Shown here: in pieces, positions 43,506 through 55,800 of the stretch | Position numbering within the stretch: the stretch's first letter is position 1 | Layout: every line of letters starts with the position of its first letter | Assembly: GCF_000204055.1 (NCBI RefSeq) | Contig: NW_006768860.1 | Location: 63,504-127,503, forward strand | Source of the DNA: Melampsora larici-populina 98AG31 | Lineage: Eukaryota > Basidiomycota > Pucciniomycetes > Pucciniales > Melampsoraceae | Length of the DNA stretch: 64,000 bases | Direction of reading: 5' to 3' | Position numbers and translations under genes: made by a program | The notes under the pieces: model-generated | What the model was told of the DNA's origin: nothing | The model's input: the letters and a program-made list of their open reading frames with translations, nothing else | The model's database searches: none

Positions 43506-46011
43506 TTCAACCTTTGGAATTTAATATACAAGATTAATGTAGCTTCCTATTTGTTTCGACCAGAGTGTTATAAAAAACTGGAAATATATATGTTTATGAT
43601 AAGTATCACCAGGGCATGGGTACATACTTGTGTAGGATCGCAGCTCCTTCAAGGTACAGATTTTTACGACATACCGAGACTAGATAGCACCTGCAAATTT
43701 TGCAAATATGAGATCTGGATTTATGTCTTATGGTGGCTTCAACGATATAATGGGTTGAATCTCCATCATTGCTTGGAATGACTTAGACAAATACTATCCA
43801 AGGAAAGCAGTCATTTCAAATGAAGTTAGGGTAGCACCAAAAAGCAAAAGAAGTGTTCACTAGAACCTTTGTTTCCCTTTTGAACATTTAAGGTTTACCA
43901 AACGGAAGGGTGTCCATATCTTGTTATGAAGATTATGTAAATTTTTGTAATCAGTATATGCAGTACAGTGTAGTGGTTTGACACCAGTGACAATTTTTCT
44001 GTGGATGGTGTAACATTCACCTCCTTGGTAGCAATCTGTGCCTGTAAGATCAGCTTAAGCAATGCGGAGACTTTGAGAATGCAGAATATTGGGGATGTTT
44101 GTGGAGTTTTTCATGACTGAGAAGGGTGGGCAAATTGGCTCATCAGTCAAACTATCTATGGGGTGCCACAAAGGATGATGTAAAGTCTGATTTTCAAAGG
44201 GATCAAGTGAAGAGAACTCAATCTTGCAAGAGAAAAGTAAGAAATCAAGAACTGGATAGATTCATGTTGCAAGAAAAAAGCCCAAGAAAGAAGGTGCAAA
44301 TGCATCCACTGGGTCAGACATCATTGAAGCTTGTATAAGAAAGATCAATAGTGTGATTGAGAGCATGAAAAGGTAAAATTCACAGCAAATTTGGATTTGA
44401 AAAGTAGTAAGAGGAAGTGCATACATATATCAATGATAGTGGTAATCAATAATCAATAATGAGAGTAATTCAGAATTGAAAACATGGTAGAGACACTAAG
44501 ATGCATTCAGAAATATTGCAAATTGATGAATAATTTCAATCTCATAATGGTGTAGTACAAAGTATTGAAAAGCTTCTCAAGCAATAACAGGATGGTACTT
44601 GTGGATCTCAGGCTTGAGATGATATCACCCTGTAAGATTGAAAAGCAAAAGAACAATCTTTGCTTGCTGATCATGTTATCTCTGACAGATTACTGCAACA
44701 TCAAGTATACAGGTGGGGGTGTGCCACACCTTTGTTGCAGTGCAAGGCACAGCCACAGCAGCACCAAAAAAAGAAAATATTTTATCATTATTTTTTCACA
44801 TTCCAATCAAGAATAAAATAAAAACACTTCAAAAACATATCTTTTCTCAATTCTTTCACACAATATTTGTAGCATAATCAAGAATAAAATGAACAAAGCT
44901 CTCTTGTATAATAGTTTATCTAAATCAACTTTGATTTCTATTCAATAAAACCTTATATAAATAGAAAGAAGACTCTATAAAAAATAGAGACAATTTGAAA
45001 TACTTACATCATTTTGCTTTACACTGGAGGATGAGAGTATTCCTGCATTTCTGCTAGATCACTATCATCATTGTCTAACTTCTGGGGTGGCCTCTTGACT
45101 TCCCCAGTCATCTTGATTTTGGAATTGATCTGTAGCATCTTCTTGGTGAAATTCAAGGAGATGTGCTGGAAGATACAGTAGTCAGAGATATTTTTTCTAA
45201 TCAGCAACTGTGTGAAATGGGAAACCTCATTTCACAGGAATCTGTCACTTGAGGTAATTTCTCTGTCTCACAAGTTTTCTTGGGCTGGGAGGAAGTGCTC
45301 TGCTTGTTCTTCTTTCTGGAAGGCTGAATAAGAATCAAAATGTCTGGTTTGGCTTTGGTATCATCCTTGTTGGGTTCTTTGCACTTGGTTTTTTATTTTG
45401 CAGGTTGGTCAAAGTCAAAGCTCAAACATTGACAAGAGTCGGGCATTGATAGATCATTCCAGAGGTATTAACCTGCTTTCTGGATTGAATCAGGTAAGGA
45501 GGGTTCTGTTATCTGGTGGACAAAATTCTGTGTTTGCAGGTGTTAAGTCAAACTTGTATGCACCATGTCCGTGTGGTGTTCACTCATCAACAAGCGTCCA
45601 AAAGTCTCCTTTGTGCCTCAAAGGAAGTCCATGTGCACTTGTTGTTGGGTGACTGCCACAAGGACACAGTGTATGATAGGGATATGGAGCCTGGAAGAAG
45701 ACTGTTATAAGAAGGTGGTAATAGTAAGGCGTGAGGGAATTTCTCACATGCCTTTGTTTGAGAATCATATGATGTGCTTTGATAGGGCCAATGATGTGGT
45801 GAAGCAACATATCAAATTCAAGCATAGTTGAGTTAGCTATAGCCCAGTAATCACTACTTGAGGCTTCACCAGTCACCCTTTCCAATTGTGGCAGTTGTGC
45901 CTGCTTGTTAGATTGATTTGAGCTACCATAATCTCTCTTCCAGGGCAAACAGTGACATTGGACAAGAGGGAATGATGCTTAGGACCAGTAGGTCTTTCAT
46001 TACATACAATC
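43506..46011. other. Intergenic, 2.5 kb, degenerate repeats, no supported gene
   Basis: AT-rich; only short ORFs. Contains the second palindromic hairpin (45560-45671). Some short frames (45019-45207 minus, 45398-45831 plus) look like decayed TE sequence, but I cannot assign them. Confidence 0.45.
45560..45671. repeat. Palindromic hairpin repeat, copy 2
   Basis: GCACCATGTCCGTGTGGTG...AACAAGCG and the inverted arm GTGCACTTGTTG...GGACACAGTG; diverged relative of 12892-13005 with the same TGCCTCAAAGG loop region. Confidence 0.75.
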
Positions 46012-46014
46012 TTA

Positions 46015-46159
46015 GGGCACGTTCACTTAAGCAATTTCTGGTGAGAAATCACATTCTGCAAAATTTAAAGTGTCTATTTGGTGGTGCATGTTTCATTTTG
46101 ACATTAAAAAATTTACAGAATGTGATTTCTGGTCAGAAATTCCTTAAGTGAACGCGCCC
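46015..46159. mobile_element. Short Harbinger-type MITE (145 bp)
   Basis: Inverted ends GGGCACGTTCACTTAAG and, inverted, GGGCGCGTTCACTTAAG, extending to about 50 bp with AATTTCTG..AGAAATCACATTCTG. Flanked by TTA on both sides (46012-46014, 46160-46162). No coding capacity. Different family from the two MITEs at 13 kb. Confidence 0.85.
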
Positions 46160-46162
46160 TTA

Positions 46163-47154
46163 TAGTGGTGAAGGTAACAAAACCACTGACTATTGTTATG
46201 ATAGTGTAATGTGAGTTGGTCAAAGATCCTGGTAAATAGTGGGTTAAGCTGTGAGATGCATGTGTGTTACTGGTATTTCAACTAGTGGAAATTAGATGTG
46301 GAAGGAAGGGGTAAATGATGAATCAAGGGGGATCTAGAATTTAGTTTCTCTATTGTTCTTTTGATTGTTGTTATCAGCTTTCCTCTTTTGTGGTTCTTTT
46401 CCTGGTTGAAAACAATTGGTAAGACCCATGACTATTCAAAGATTACAACATGACTCATACTAACTTTTCCTTACTATCTCTTTTTCCTTATTCCCAAGAT
46501 TATCAACTTAATTGTCTGTTAATCTTATCTGTTCCATGTGCACTCCTTTCTTTTGGAGATCACAGGTAGAGAGAGTTTCCTTATCATTTTTATTCTTCTA
46601 GTCTCTATCTAGTTTTCTGGTTTCTTTTGTTTTCACTGAACCTTGATTAGGTCAGTATCTTGTTTTTGTCTTAGACCAGCAAAAAGCTTGGAGTCTAATA
46701 CGGGACCTGTGCTCTCAGGTTTTCCTCTATCATTCTCAATAGATTTAGATATGTGTCAAGGACATCAAGATATTGTTTATCTTTATAGCTATCTCTCTCT
46801 AACAATATGTTGTTTTTCAAAAAGAGAGGTACTCATGTATAACAGAGATAGCAACTTGTTTAAGATAGAATGATGCATGCATGTGATTGAATCCACTAAA
46901 CACCATGAAATTAGACCAATGACATTGACAGCTCCAGACATAGGTGATCTATATGTCTTTTCAGAACTTTCATTATGCTGTGCTACTGGAGCCTATGATC
47001 TGATTGTCAGAGCAATATTTAACTGTAACCTGTCACAAGAATGATCAATGTATCAACTCCAAGATTGAGTTTTCATCAAAAAAAATTGGAAACACAAAGT
47101 TACAAGTTATCCTTCAAAGAAAATTACACAATCATTTCAGTTTTCAATAGAAAA
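46163..47154. other. Intergenic upstream of the large secreted protein
   Basis: No gene seen; pyrimidine-rich stretches and AT-rich sequence. The last part is the promoter and leader of the gene starting at 47155. Confidence 0.45.
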
Positions 47155-50093
47155 ATGAACCCACATATCATGATGGCTTACATCTCAAGAGTCCTCCTCA
47201 TCTCTCTCTATTGCACAAAAACATTTTCTTGTGTGGAACAGCTTGGGCCAGCCATTGAGGCTGATGAAGTACTACATGGAAGAGCTGGAGTCAAAAAACA
47301 CTTATCAATCAATTGTGCTGTGGGCCATGAGTCTTCAGACTATGGGCTTGGCAATGCAGTGGGTTCTGTAACAAGCAATACTCCATCCCATCATATTCCT
47401 GAAAAACAGAGACTGTTTTCCAATGCCCTCAAGGAAAAAGGGTGGGTGTACTCATTTCTTTCATTGATGGCTGACTTTTTGGTTTTCAAACTGACATTGC
47501 ATTCACATGGTCTTGGATCAAATTCAAAATTATCTACAAACCTCTTCACAATATACATTTAATTTTTATGAAACCAAGATGGAAGACACCAGGCACAGAT
47601 ATGAGGAGGGAAACTGGGCCACATCACAAGCCATTTCTAAATGAAAAAGAAGAAAAATCCCTTAGTCATAACAACATAGTTTTGAAAGACAGGATAGTTG
47701 CATTCAAAGAAAAAATGTTTGAGATCTTGGGAAAATCCTTTAGAAACAAAGACTTTCATGTAGTATTGGACAAAGAGAGTTATGAAGAGGTGTCAAAAGT
47801 CATCAATAGCCCAAGAAGAGTGGGTAGAGAATGGATTGAATTATCTAGAGATTTCAAAGCGGGGTTTTTTGATGAGATGGAAGCTCAAAAACGCTTGAGA
47901 GATTTCATCAAGCTTTATTCTAATATGAAAACCAGCCTGGTTTGTAATAGCTCTATTGATCAAGTCAAGACCAAAACAACTCAGCAAGATGCAAATGTTG
48001 AAGGCAGTATAGAAAGTCTAGGACAAGAAGCTGTGGAAAGGAAGATTGATACCAAAGTTGGAGACTCTCCAACAGACCACAGGTACATAAAGGTAACAAA
48101 TCCAGAAGTGTGGGAGACTGTGAAGAAGAGGGGAAACAAAAAATATTACAAGATTCACAATTATGTGGACAACATCCACACATCAGAGAATCATAGCACC
48201 CACATAGGACCCAATAAGAAGCCATTCATTGATCAAGCTACCTATGATTCCCCAAATGCTACAGGGCTAGATCAATCCTTGTATTTGGAGCAAAAGAACT
48301 TGATCAAAAACAAATCACATGATGATGAGGATGAGAATGAGAATGAGAATGAGAATGAGACTGAGAATGAGAATGATGAATCAGAAAGCATACCATATCC
48401 ACAAAACAAGAGTACCTCTATTACAGGGTTGAAAGACAACAAGCTGATTAAAAGCTGTGATACTAGACAACATATTTCTGAAGCTGAAAGTCTTGAAGCT
48501 GACCATAAGGGTCAAAGTGGTAATGGGGTGTCTAAGAACAGCAATGTATCAAATACTGATCCAAAAGAAGGGCCTAGCTTTCCAGAGGCTAACAAAGATG
48601 TTCAATCACAGACAAAGATTCCTACAGAATTTAGTCAAGTCTCTCCTGATGACAAAGAAACTCAAAAGGAACAAAGATTATTGGATTTCAAATCCTCTCC
48701 TCTCAAAGAAGTAGCATCAGTTGATAGTCTTTTGGTAGGCAAGAATTTCCAAGCCAGTGAATATCCATCAAATATAAAGATGAGAGTGAAAACCAAGAAA
48801 GGGAAGAGACCGGGAGGATCAAAACCAGAAAATGTTTTGCATGGTGAGATTTCTAAGATACAAGCTGAACTCATGAACAAGGAGTTTGAGGCCATATCAA
48901 CACTGAAAGCAAAAGACACAAAAGAGCATCCACAGCGTCAAGGGCTTTTGGAACTCCTTAAAAAAACTCTACAATTACATGATCAATCTAAGTATGTAAA
49001 AGTAGAACTGTCATGGAGGACATTCAAAGAACTAGAAGATAAATGGAATTTCAAGGTTGATGAGCTTATGGTAGATACACTTTCATCAATCCGTCCTTAT
49101 TTAAAAGGTGAACAGGAGGCCCACAGAAGATTTGCATCTCTTGGACATCAATGTCAGGAGCTCAGAATCAAAAGAAATTGGGAGAATCAAGGCAAAGCGT
49201 TTAGTAAAGAAGCTAGGAGGATTGCTATGATTTTGAAAGTGAATCATCAATCCCCATCCTTTGAAACATCTACAGAAGATGAGATGAAAGAAATTAATGA
49301 ATTGGTGAATTTTGTGGATGATGATGAATGGGATAGATTGGAAGTTTTATTTGAAAGAAAGTTGATGAAACGTTTAGGTACCTTTGGCCTTGCAGTTGGG
49401 AGCACAGAGTACAAGGACTCTAGAGTTTTGAAATATACTCTGAAAAAAAGATTGGCAAGTCAAGGAATGAATATCCCCCTACTTTATTGGGTCTCCAAAA
49501 TCTTGGAGTTAGACTCAGCTGAGGTATCCTGGGAAACAGCAGAAACAAGTTCTATTGTATCCAAAGTGGAACTTTTGGTAAAACTGTTGACTGGAACAAA
49601 TTATTCTCCTGATTTTCTGGGGGCTGAACCTCTAGAGAGTTGGACATTGGAGTATACTAGGGATCACCTATGCTATGCAGGCGACTGGCTATCAGAATTA
49701 TTCCAATCACGTCTGAAGTTGTTGGCCAAAGTGTCCAGGACAACATACAAAGGCTCAGATGATGACTATACCAGAAGACAATCACAAAGTCCAAATGAGA
49801 TCAGTTTGGGGGAGGAGTTGATTGCAACACATGTAGGTATCAATTTTGAGATGTTAAAAGAGGTAAAAGATGTATTTCAAAACCAAAAGACCTCAAACCC
49901 TTTCATCAAGAAAGGGGCATTTGTGGGTAAATGGGATGATTGTCTTTCATCAGACATTCTCATCTTAACAATTCCATTTCATGAATATTTTCAGTGTCTA
50001 GATGAGAAAGTCATAAATTTGGACAATTGGATCAATGAAAAACTCAAGAAATTGAAAATTTTTACTCCCAGGATTTGTAATCATGAAAGTTGA
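47155..50093 (+). CDS. Large secreted lineage-specific protein (about 933 residues), function unknown
   Basis: Exons 47155-47441 and 47579-50093 joined through a GTGGGT...AAG intron in frame. MNPHIMMAYISRVLLISLYC then TKTFSC is a likely signal peptide; the ATG at 47155 (or the tandem ATGs at 47170) is preferred over an upstream ATG at 47041. The mature protein is Lys/Glu/Asp/Ser rich and helical, e.g. DRIVAFKEKMFEILGKSF, REWIELSRDFKAGFFDEM, LDFKSSPLKEVASVDSLL. An (Asp/Glu-Asn)n run is coded by a GAGAAT microsatellite at about 48333-48376. Few cysteines. No domain recognised; the C-terminal 350 residues look the most ordered. Secreted effector or haustorial protein is inference from the signal peptide and lineage style. 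Confidence 0.7.
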
Positions 50094-50902
50094 CTACCAA
50101 GCCTTCATACATCTTCAATCCCACCATTTTTTCCTCCAGAAAATCTCAGTATATATTCAAGATACACACCATGTACTTGTATGCTGTAAGGACGGAGCTT
50201 ACAGAGTTGTAGCATATCAGTGGTATCTGTGTGGGAAGGGCCTATATGTTGTCCAATGCTCCGCTTCATTCATTATTTTCTCTATCTGTTGATTCTTCTC
50301 TGATCTCTCATTGTGGTCTAGGTATGGTCTCTCTCCTGAACCTTCTCTTTCCTTCTTTCTCTATCTGTTGGTTCTTCTCTGATACATTATTGTGGTTTGG
50401 AGATCTATTCCAGTTAAATACAACTTTGCTATAGATCAGTCTAGGTTTTGGCCTGCAAGTGACATCTGAATGGAGCTCAAGTGATCCTCAACCTTACACA
50501 AAGGTTGATCAGTACATTAACAAAGCCCTGTCACACAGCTGTGGCCATGACCTCCCAGAGGGACTTATGACTAAAATGTTGCATTCTGGTGTGAATAATC
50601 CAGATTTTAAGTCTCATTGCATAGTTTCTCAACTTTTTCAGTTTCCCTCAATGATGAAACCCACTTTACCCCACAGGAAGAGTTGTTGAAAAAAAACTAC
50701 ACATACTTGCAGCCTTATATCATTGGCACTTTGAGTGGGAAGGGCAAACAAGTGGTCCAAATATGTTTACATTGTGGCCTTTAATTTAATCCAAAGCCAA
50801 ACTTTCTATGTGACTAGAAGTCAAGAATGGATCCTGATACTGGGGATATAAACAAAATCTTAAATCAAAACAGGTGATTATGTGTCCAGTTTTTGATCCA
50901 TT
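50094..50902. other. Intergenic, 0.8 kb, nothing recognised
   Basis: 3' flank of the secreted gene, with two diverged copies of a CTCTATCTGTTG(A/G)TTCTTCTCTGAT phrase (near 50280 and 50360). No gene. Confidence 0.45.
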
Positions 50903-51207
50903 CTTAGAAGCAAGGCTGCCACTATACTATACCATTACATTATACCATAGGTATGATATAGCTCAACTATACTGTACTGAGAAGTATACTGGTATAGTTG
51001 GACCTATACTACACTGACCAATATAAGATGCCTATACAAGACTCTTCTCACTATACTCAGGAGAATCAAGATTTGAGAAACCAGCTGAAGAAGAGACAAG
51101 AAGTGACATCCAGAAGTTTCTCAAGATTTAGTAGGACTTTTGAACTCCATAACCTAAACCAATGTAGACTCCTTGTGTGTGTCCTCATGATATTTGGCTG
51201 CTTTGAG

Positions 51208-51550
51208 CAACACCGCAAGCGCTACGCAACACAATGGATTTTGACCTGTTTCCATTGTGTTGTGTATTCAGCACAATATCACGCTCCACAACCACTCTGC
51301 AATGAGATTGTTTTTTTCTATCTCAAGGTTGCGGAGCGGTAGGGCAAATATTGTGGAAAATGAGCAATATTGCCCTAAATAAGCATCAAAAACTAACCAC
51401 AATTGCGGTGGGAGTTTCTGAGCAACGGGTTTTTTGAGCCCGGGTTGCGGTGCTCTGGCACCGCAATGTATAGCGCTGCTATTGCGGCGCCAAAAAGCAC
51501 TGCACAACCACACCACAAGCACAATATGGTGTGGTGCGCTTGCAGTATTG
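51208..51550. mobile_element. Nested MITE (343 bp), hAT-like
   Basis: TIRs CAACACCGCAAGCGC and, inverted, CAATACTGCAAGCGC; duplication CTTTGAG on each side (51201-51207, 51551-51557). Inserted within the larger hAT-type element. The interior is rich in GCGGAGCG/TTGCGG palindromes. Confidence 0.72.
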
Positions 51551-51578
51551 CTTTGAGTCCTCTTGAGTCTTAAGATTA

Positions 51579-51754
51579 TGGGATACAAAGTTAATTCTGG
51601 GATTTTTTCTGATTTTTCCCCAGTTCCCCAGTTTTTGTTTTTGGCTGTGTTTGGAACTTTCCCATGTTCTCCCAGTTTCCCAGTTTGTGTTTTTGGCTGT
51701 AGTTTGGAAACTGGGAAACTGGGAAAAAACTCCCAGATTTAACTTTGTATCCCA
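51579..51754. mobile_element. Nested MITE (176 bp), TA-flanked
   Basis: TIRs of about 35 bp beginning TGGGATACAAAGTTAA on the left and the same inverted on the right, flanked by TA (51577-51578, 51755-51756), as in Tc1/mariner-type MITEs. The interior carries two CCCAGTT(T/C)CCCAGTTT(G/T)TG phrases. Confidence 0.72.
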
Positions 51755-51816
51755 TAAATATAGTAGAGTATAGTACACTATAGTATTGTATAGTATACTC
51801 ACAGCCTTCTTAGAAG

Positions 51817-52881
51817 TAAGATCAAGCTATATTGTTAGAGTATCACAATTTATCAATGGGCCATGTAAACCGCCTAGACAACATACACAAGCAGCATACC
51901 AGAGTCCTTGACAAGTATGAGCTGTCTATAGCTGTCCCATATACCTGGCATTAACACAGCTTTTAAATTTGACCATCAAATTCACAACAAATCTCCCACT
52001 TACCATTTAATCAACCTTGAAATCTTTCAATTTCATAATTTTGCACAAGTCTTTTCAGATTCATATTAAGATCTACACCCCATAGAGCTGTGTTGGGTTC
52101 CTCTATTTTCACACACATTGCAGAATATGTACAGTCTGATTTACTAACAAAACATTGAAATCAAGTCTTATTAATGTGGTTGGTTTTGGATAACTGAGTG
52201 TGGAAGCTGTCTGATTAACAGGGTGCAAATCAAAAGACTTTGTAACCAATTTTATTCTCATAGTTATGAACTCAAAATTCTGCAAATTCTTGATAAATAA
52301 ACCTTTGATTTTGGTTTACATAAGAAAACTTAGGAAAACTTATAAATTCATGTTGAGTTTCTCAACAAAAGAGAAAGATCAAATTCAATTCAAAAAAATC
52401 TCCAAAGAAAATGTAAAAAAGAAAAAAAAAAGTGGGAAAAGGTTTAGGTTCCATGAAATTTAAAGAATTGAACAATTAAAGAAAATAATCTTACAATAAA
52501 AAATTGTCAATCTATTAATTTATTAATCCTTCCAAAGAATGAAAAAAAAATCAAAAGCAAAGCAAAATCAAAATCAAAGGAAGATAAAAAAAAAGAAAAT
52601 CATGGAAAAAAAAACCTAAAAAAAGAATTAAAGTAAGATCTTTAAAGTAAAAAAAAGTTCATGAAAAAAAAACTAGTATGTAGATATACAAAAAAAAAGA
52701 AACTTTCAAAACCGATTTAATTGTCCATAAATAAATAAATAAGTAAAAAAAACGAAACCAAAATTCCTTGAGAAATGATGTAAAAAAAATAAGAATCCAT
52801 TCCATATATATACAAATACAAAGAAAAAAACCCTCGATAAAAAAAAATCCTCAAAAAGAAACCAAAATCATAAACTGAATT
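51817..52881. other. Intergenic, 1.1 kb, A-rich, 3' flank of the Msb1-like gene
   Basis: Very A-rich with many A runs from about 52330 on (T-rich on the strand of the neighbouring gene, so probably its 3' UTR and flank). No gene. Confidence 0.5.
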
Positions 52882-55800
52882 CTATTCTTCACCAACTCTA
52901 GAAAGTTTAAACTGTCTAACCGGAATTCCCGAAGGTTTAATAGATTCCAACGAACCTTTACCAAACTGTTCATCATCCAGTTCATCATCATTATCAAATC
53001 CATTGAGTTTGACTTCTACTACTTCTTGTTTTTTCATCAATTCCTCAACTTTCGAAATCACTTGTTTTTCTTTACCTGTTAATGGTTTATTAACTTTCAT
53101 CAACGTACTTGAACTTGAAGTAGAACTATAACTTAAACCAGGTTCAGATTTCTCAAACATATCTACAACTATACCCAAACACCGCCCCCCAGAAAAAATC
53201 AGTTCAAGTCTTTGTGAATTTGTTTTGGAAAGAACTGAAATGAGATGACTTACTTTTTGAAACTTTTTGGACTTTAGATTTTTCAAAAACTTCAATCGGT
53301 TTAATATCTTGTTTAATCGATTCACTCAACGAGTTCTTTAACTTAGGATCTGATAATGTTGGATTCGAATTCAATTTCGATTTCAATTCGATCATCTTTT
53401 TTTTCATCTCTTCATTTCTAAAACTCAAATTCGAATCAACTAAAGAACCCGAAGAATTCAAGACCTTAGCATCATCTTTTAAATTTGATTTCTTGGGTGT
53501 TAGATATCGATTAGGTAAATTAGGTGATTGACGTCCTGGAAGACTTGGGTTTAAACTTCTTGGTGGTGAAAGTGAATTTATTTTAGGAGTGGAACTTTCT
53601 AGAGTCGGTTTGATGGGTTTGTTTGGTAATGAACTTGAATTGAATTGATTCAACTGATTTAAATTTCTTGAAACATTTTCACTCAAGTTCTTCGCAATCG
53701 GTTTATTAGGACTTCCTTGACCAGAATTTAACTTTGGATTCATTGAAGTAGTATTAGTACTACCAATCCCAGGATAGATTAAATTCTTGGCTGGCGAAAG
53801 TTTAGTAGGATTGGATGATGTTGATGAGTTATTGGAACTTCCTTGACTAGAATTTAAATTTCTTTGAAGTGGTTTACTTGAAATTCCTTCACTTGGAAAT
53901 GAAATCTTTGAATTCGATTTGATCATAACCAATCTTGGATCAACTCCTTCAATTGTATGATTTTGTTTTAAGGGTTCATGAATCGGTTTGGGGTTTTCTT
54001 TCAAAGATTTAATGGATGGATTCAATTGATTGTCTTCTTTTTCTTCTTCTTCGTATCTTCCATGAACAGGTTTTCTTTCTTTGTGATGTGTCATACTTCC
54101 ATAACTTTTCTTTTCGATTCCTGTTTCTTGTTCTTCTCCAGATCGTACCTATCAAAAAAATCAACCAGAACAAAAAAATCAATCAACTAATTCTTTTTCA
54201 ATTCTTTAAAGATATTTCTCCTCCATCCAACATCCTTCCTTCCCTCTATCTCTCTCTGTTCATCCAAATCCTATAATCAAAGTGAAAAAAAATCAAAGAA
54301 GAATTGGGTGTACAACCTCTCAATCAATAAAACAAGAAAGAAAAAGCAGAAAAAGGAAACAAAAAAACAATTCAAAAAGTCTCTCATGGAAATTTCAATT
54401 TGATTTATTTTTTTTAAAAAATTAAGATGTTTATTTGTTTCAAGAAAAAGAAAAGAAATCTTTCAAGAAAATGAGAAGAAAATAGAAAAAGATTTTTTGT
54501 TTGAAATTGATACATTTTTAAAGAAGAATATCAATACAAAAAACAAATCACTTTCCAAAAGATTAAAAAACAAACACATACAAGTACAAACACATATCCA
54601 TATTAATACATTTTCACCCCTTTCTTTCGATCTTTCTTTCGAAGGTACTGATAAACGCACAGATATATATATGCAAAATCCGACCCATCAAAATAAACTT
54701 GATCCATTCATCCAATTGCCTTTTCCTTTTGCTTCCCAACCCATCCTACATCTTCCCCAGCTCAAAAAAAACAAAAAGGAAAAAAAGAAATCATCCATGA
54801 CTTACAGATAAATCAAGACTAGTAACACTACTACTATGATTACTACCTCTGTGACTATCGTTTTCAGTCAAACATTCTTGACTAAGACAATCCGAATGAA
54901 AAGAGTTCACCAAACTTTCTTTTCGATTAGGTACCACCCTACGTTTCTGTTCATGATGAGCACCGATAGGATGAGTCGGATTGATTTGATCTTGAATAGG
55001 TGTGATTGATCTAGAAGATGATAAGATACTAGGTGGGGTTGGGTTATGTGGTCTTAATGGGATCGGATTCGAATCTGCATCAGTTCTGACATTTACCCAT
55101 TCTTCTCCTCTTTGATTTGGTGGATGTGGATGTTGGTGTTGATGTTGATTAGGGTGTGAAACTTGACCACCAACATTATAATTCTGTTGTCGTCTCTTGG
55201 CTCTTGCTCTAAGTTCTGCCATAAAACCTGTACCGCCACCACCACTGCCAGCAGTGGGTCGATTAGGATCTCCCATTGTTCTTTCTGATGGATGTTGACT
55301 ATTTGAATGAGAGATCATTGAACTGACATCAGAGAAAGATGACGAAGAAGGTAAATCAGGTGTAAGGGTAATCTTCTTGGTCATTTGTTGTCCTCCATAT
55401 TCATTAATCACACTAAGTGAAGAAGATGTAGAAAGCTGAGAGTGAAGTCCAGGTTTCTTATTATGATCTTTATGACTACGAGTGATCACTGCTTTTAAAA
55501 ATGAAATCCTTCTACTACGTTTCGCATTCGATTTATCACCTCCATTCTTCATTAACATCATTCGATAATCTTCAGGAACGACTTCTTCAAACAAAACCCA
55601 CATCTCATCATGTCTTGTATCATTACTTAAACAATTTGATGAAAGTATCGAATTAGGTGAAGAAGTATCATTATTGAATTTCGATTTATATTGAATTAAT
55701 GCCCAACTAACTTCTTTTAATTCATCACGTGTCCAACCAGAAGCAATCAAAGCGTCAACCCAAGCTTCAAAAAAATTATCATCTACCAAGATTGGTGAGA

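Larger units (their letters stand above)
50911..51808. mobile_element. hAT-type non-autonomous element (about 0.9 kb)
   Basis: Perfect 8-bp target duplication CTTAGAAG (50903-50910, 51809-51816). Ends CAAGGCTGCCACTATACTAT and, inverted, AAGGCTGTGAGTATACTATA. An 8-bp duplication with CA-rich short TIRs suits the hAT superfamily. No transposase. Two smaller elements are nested inside it. Confidence 0.82.
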
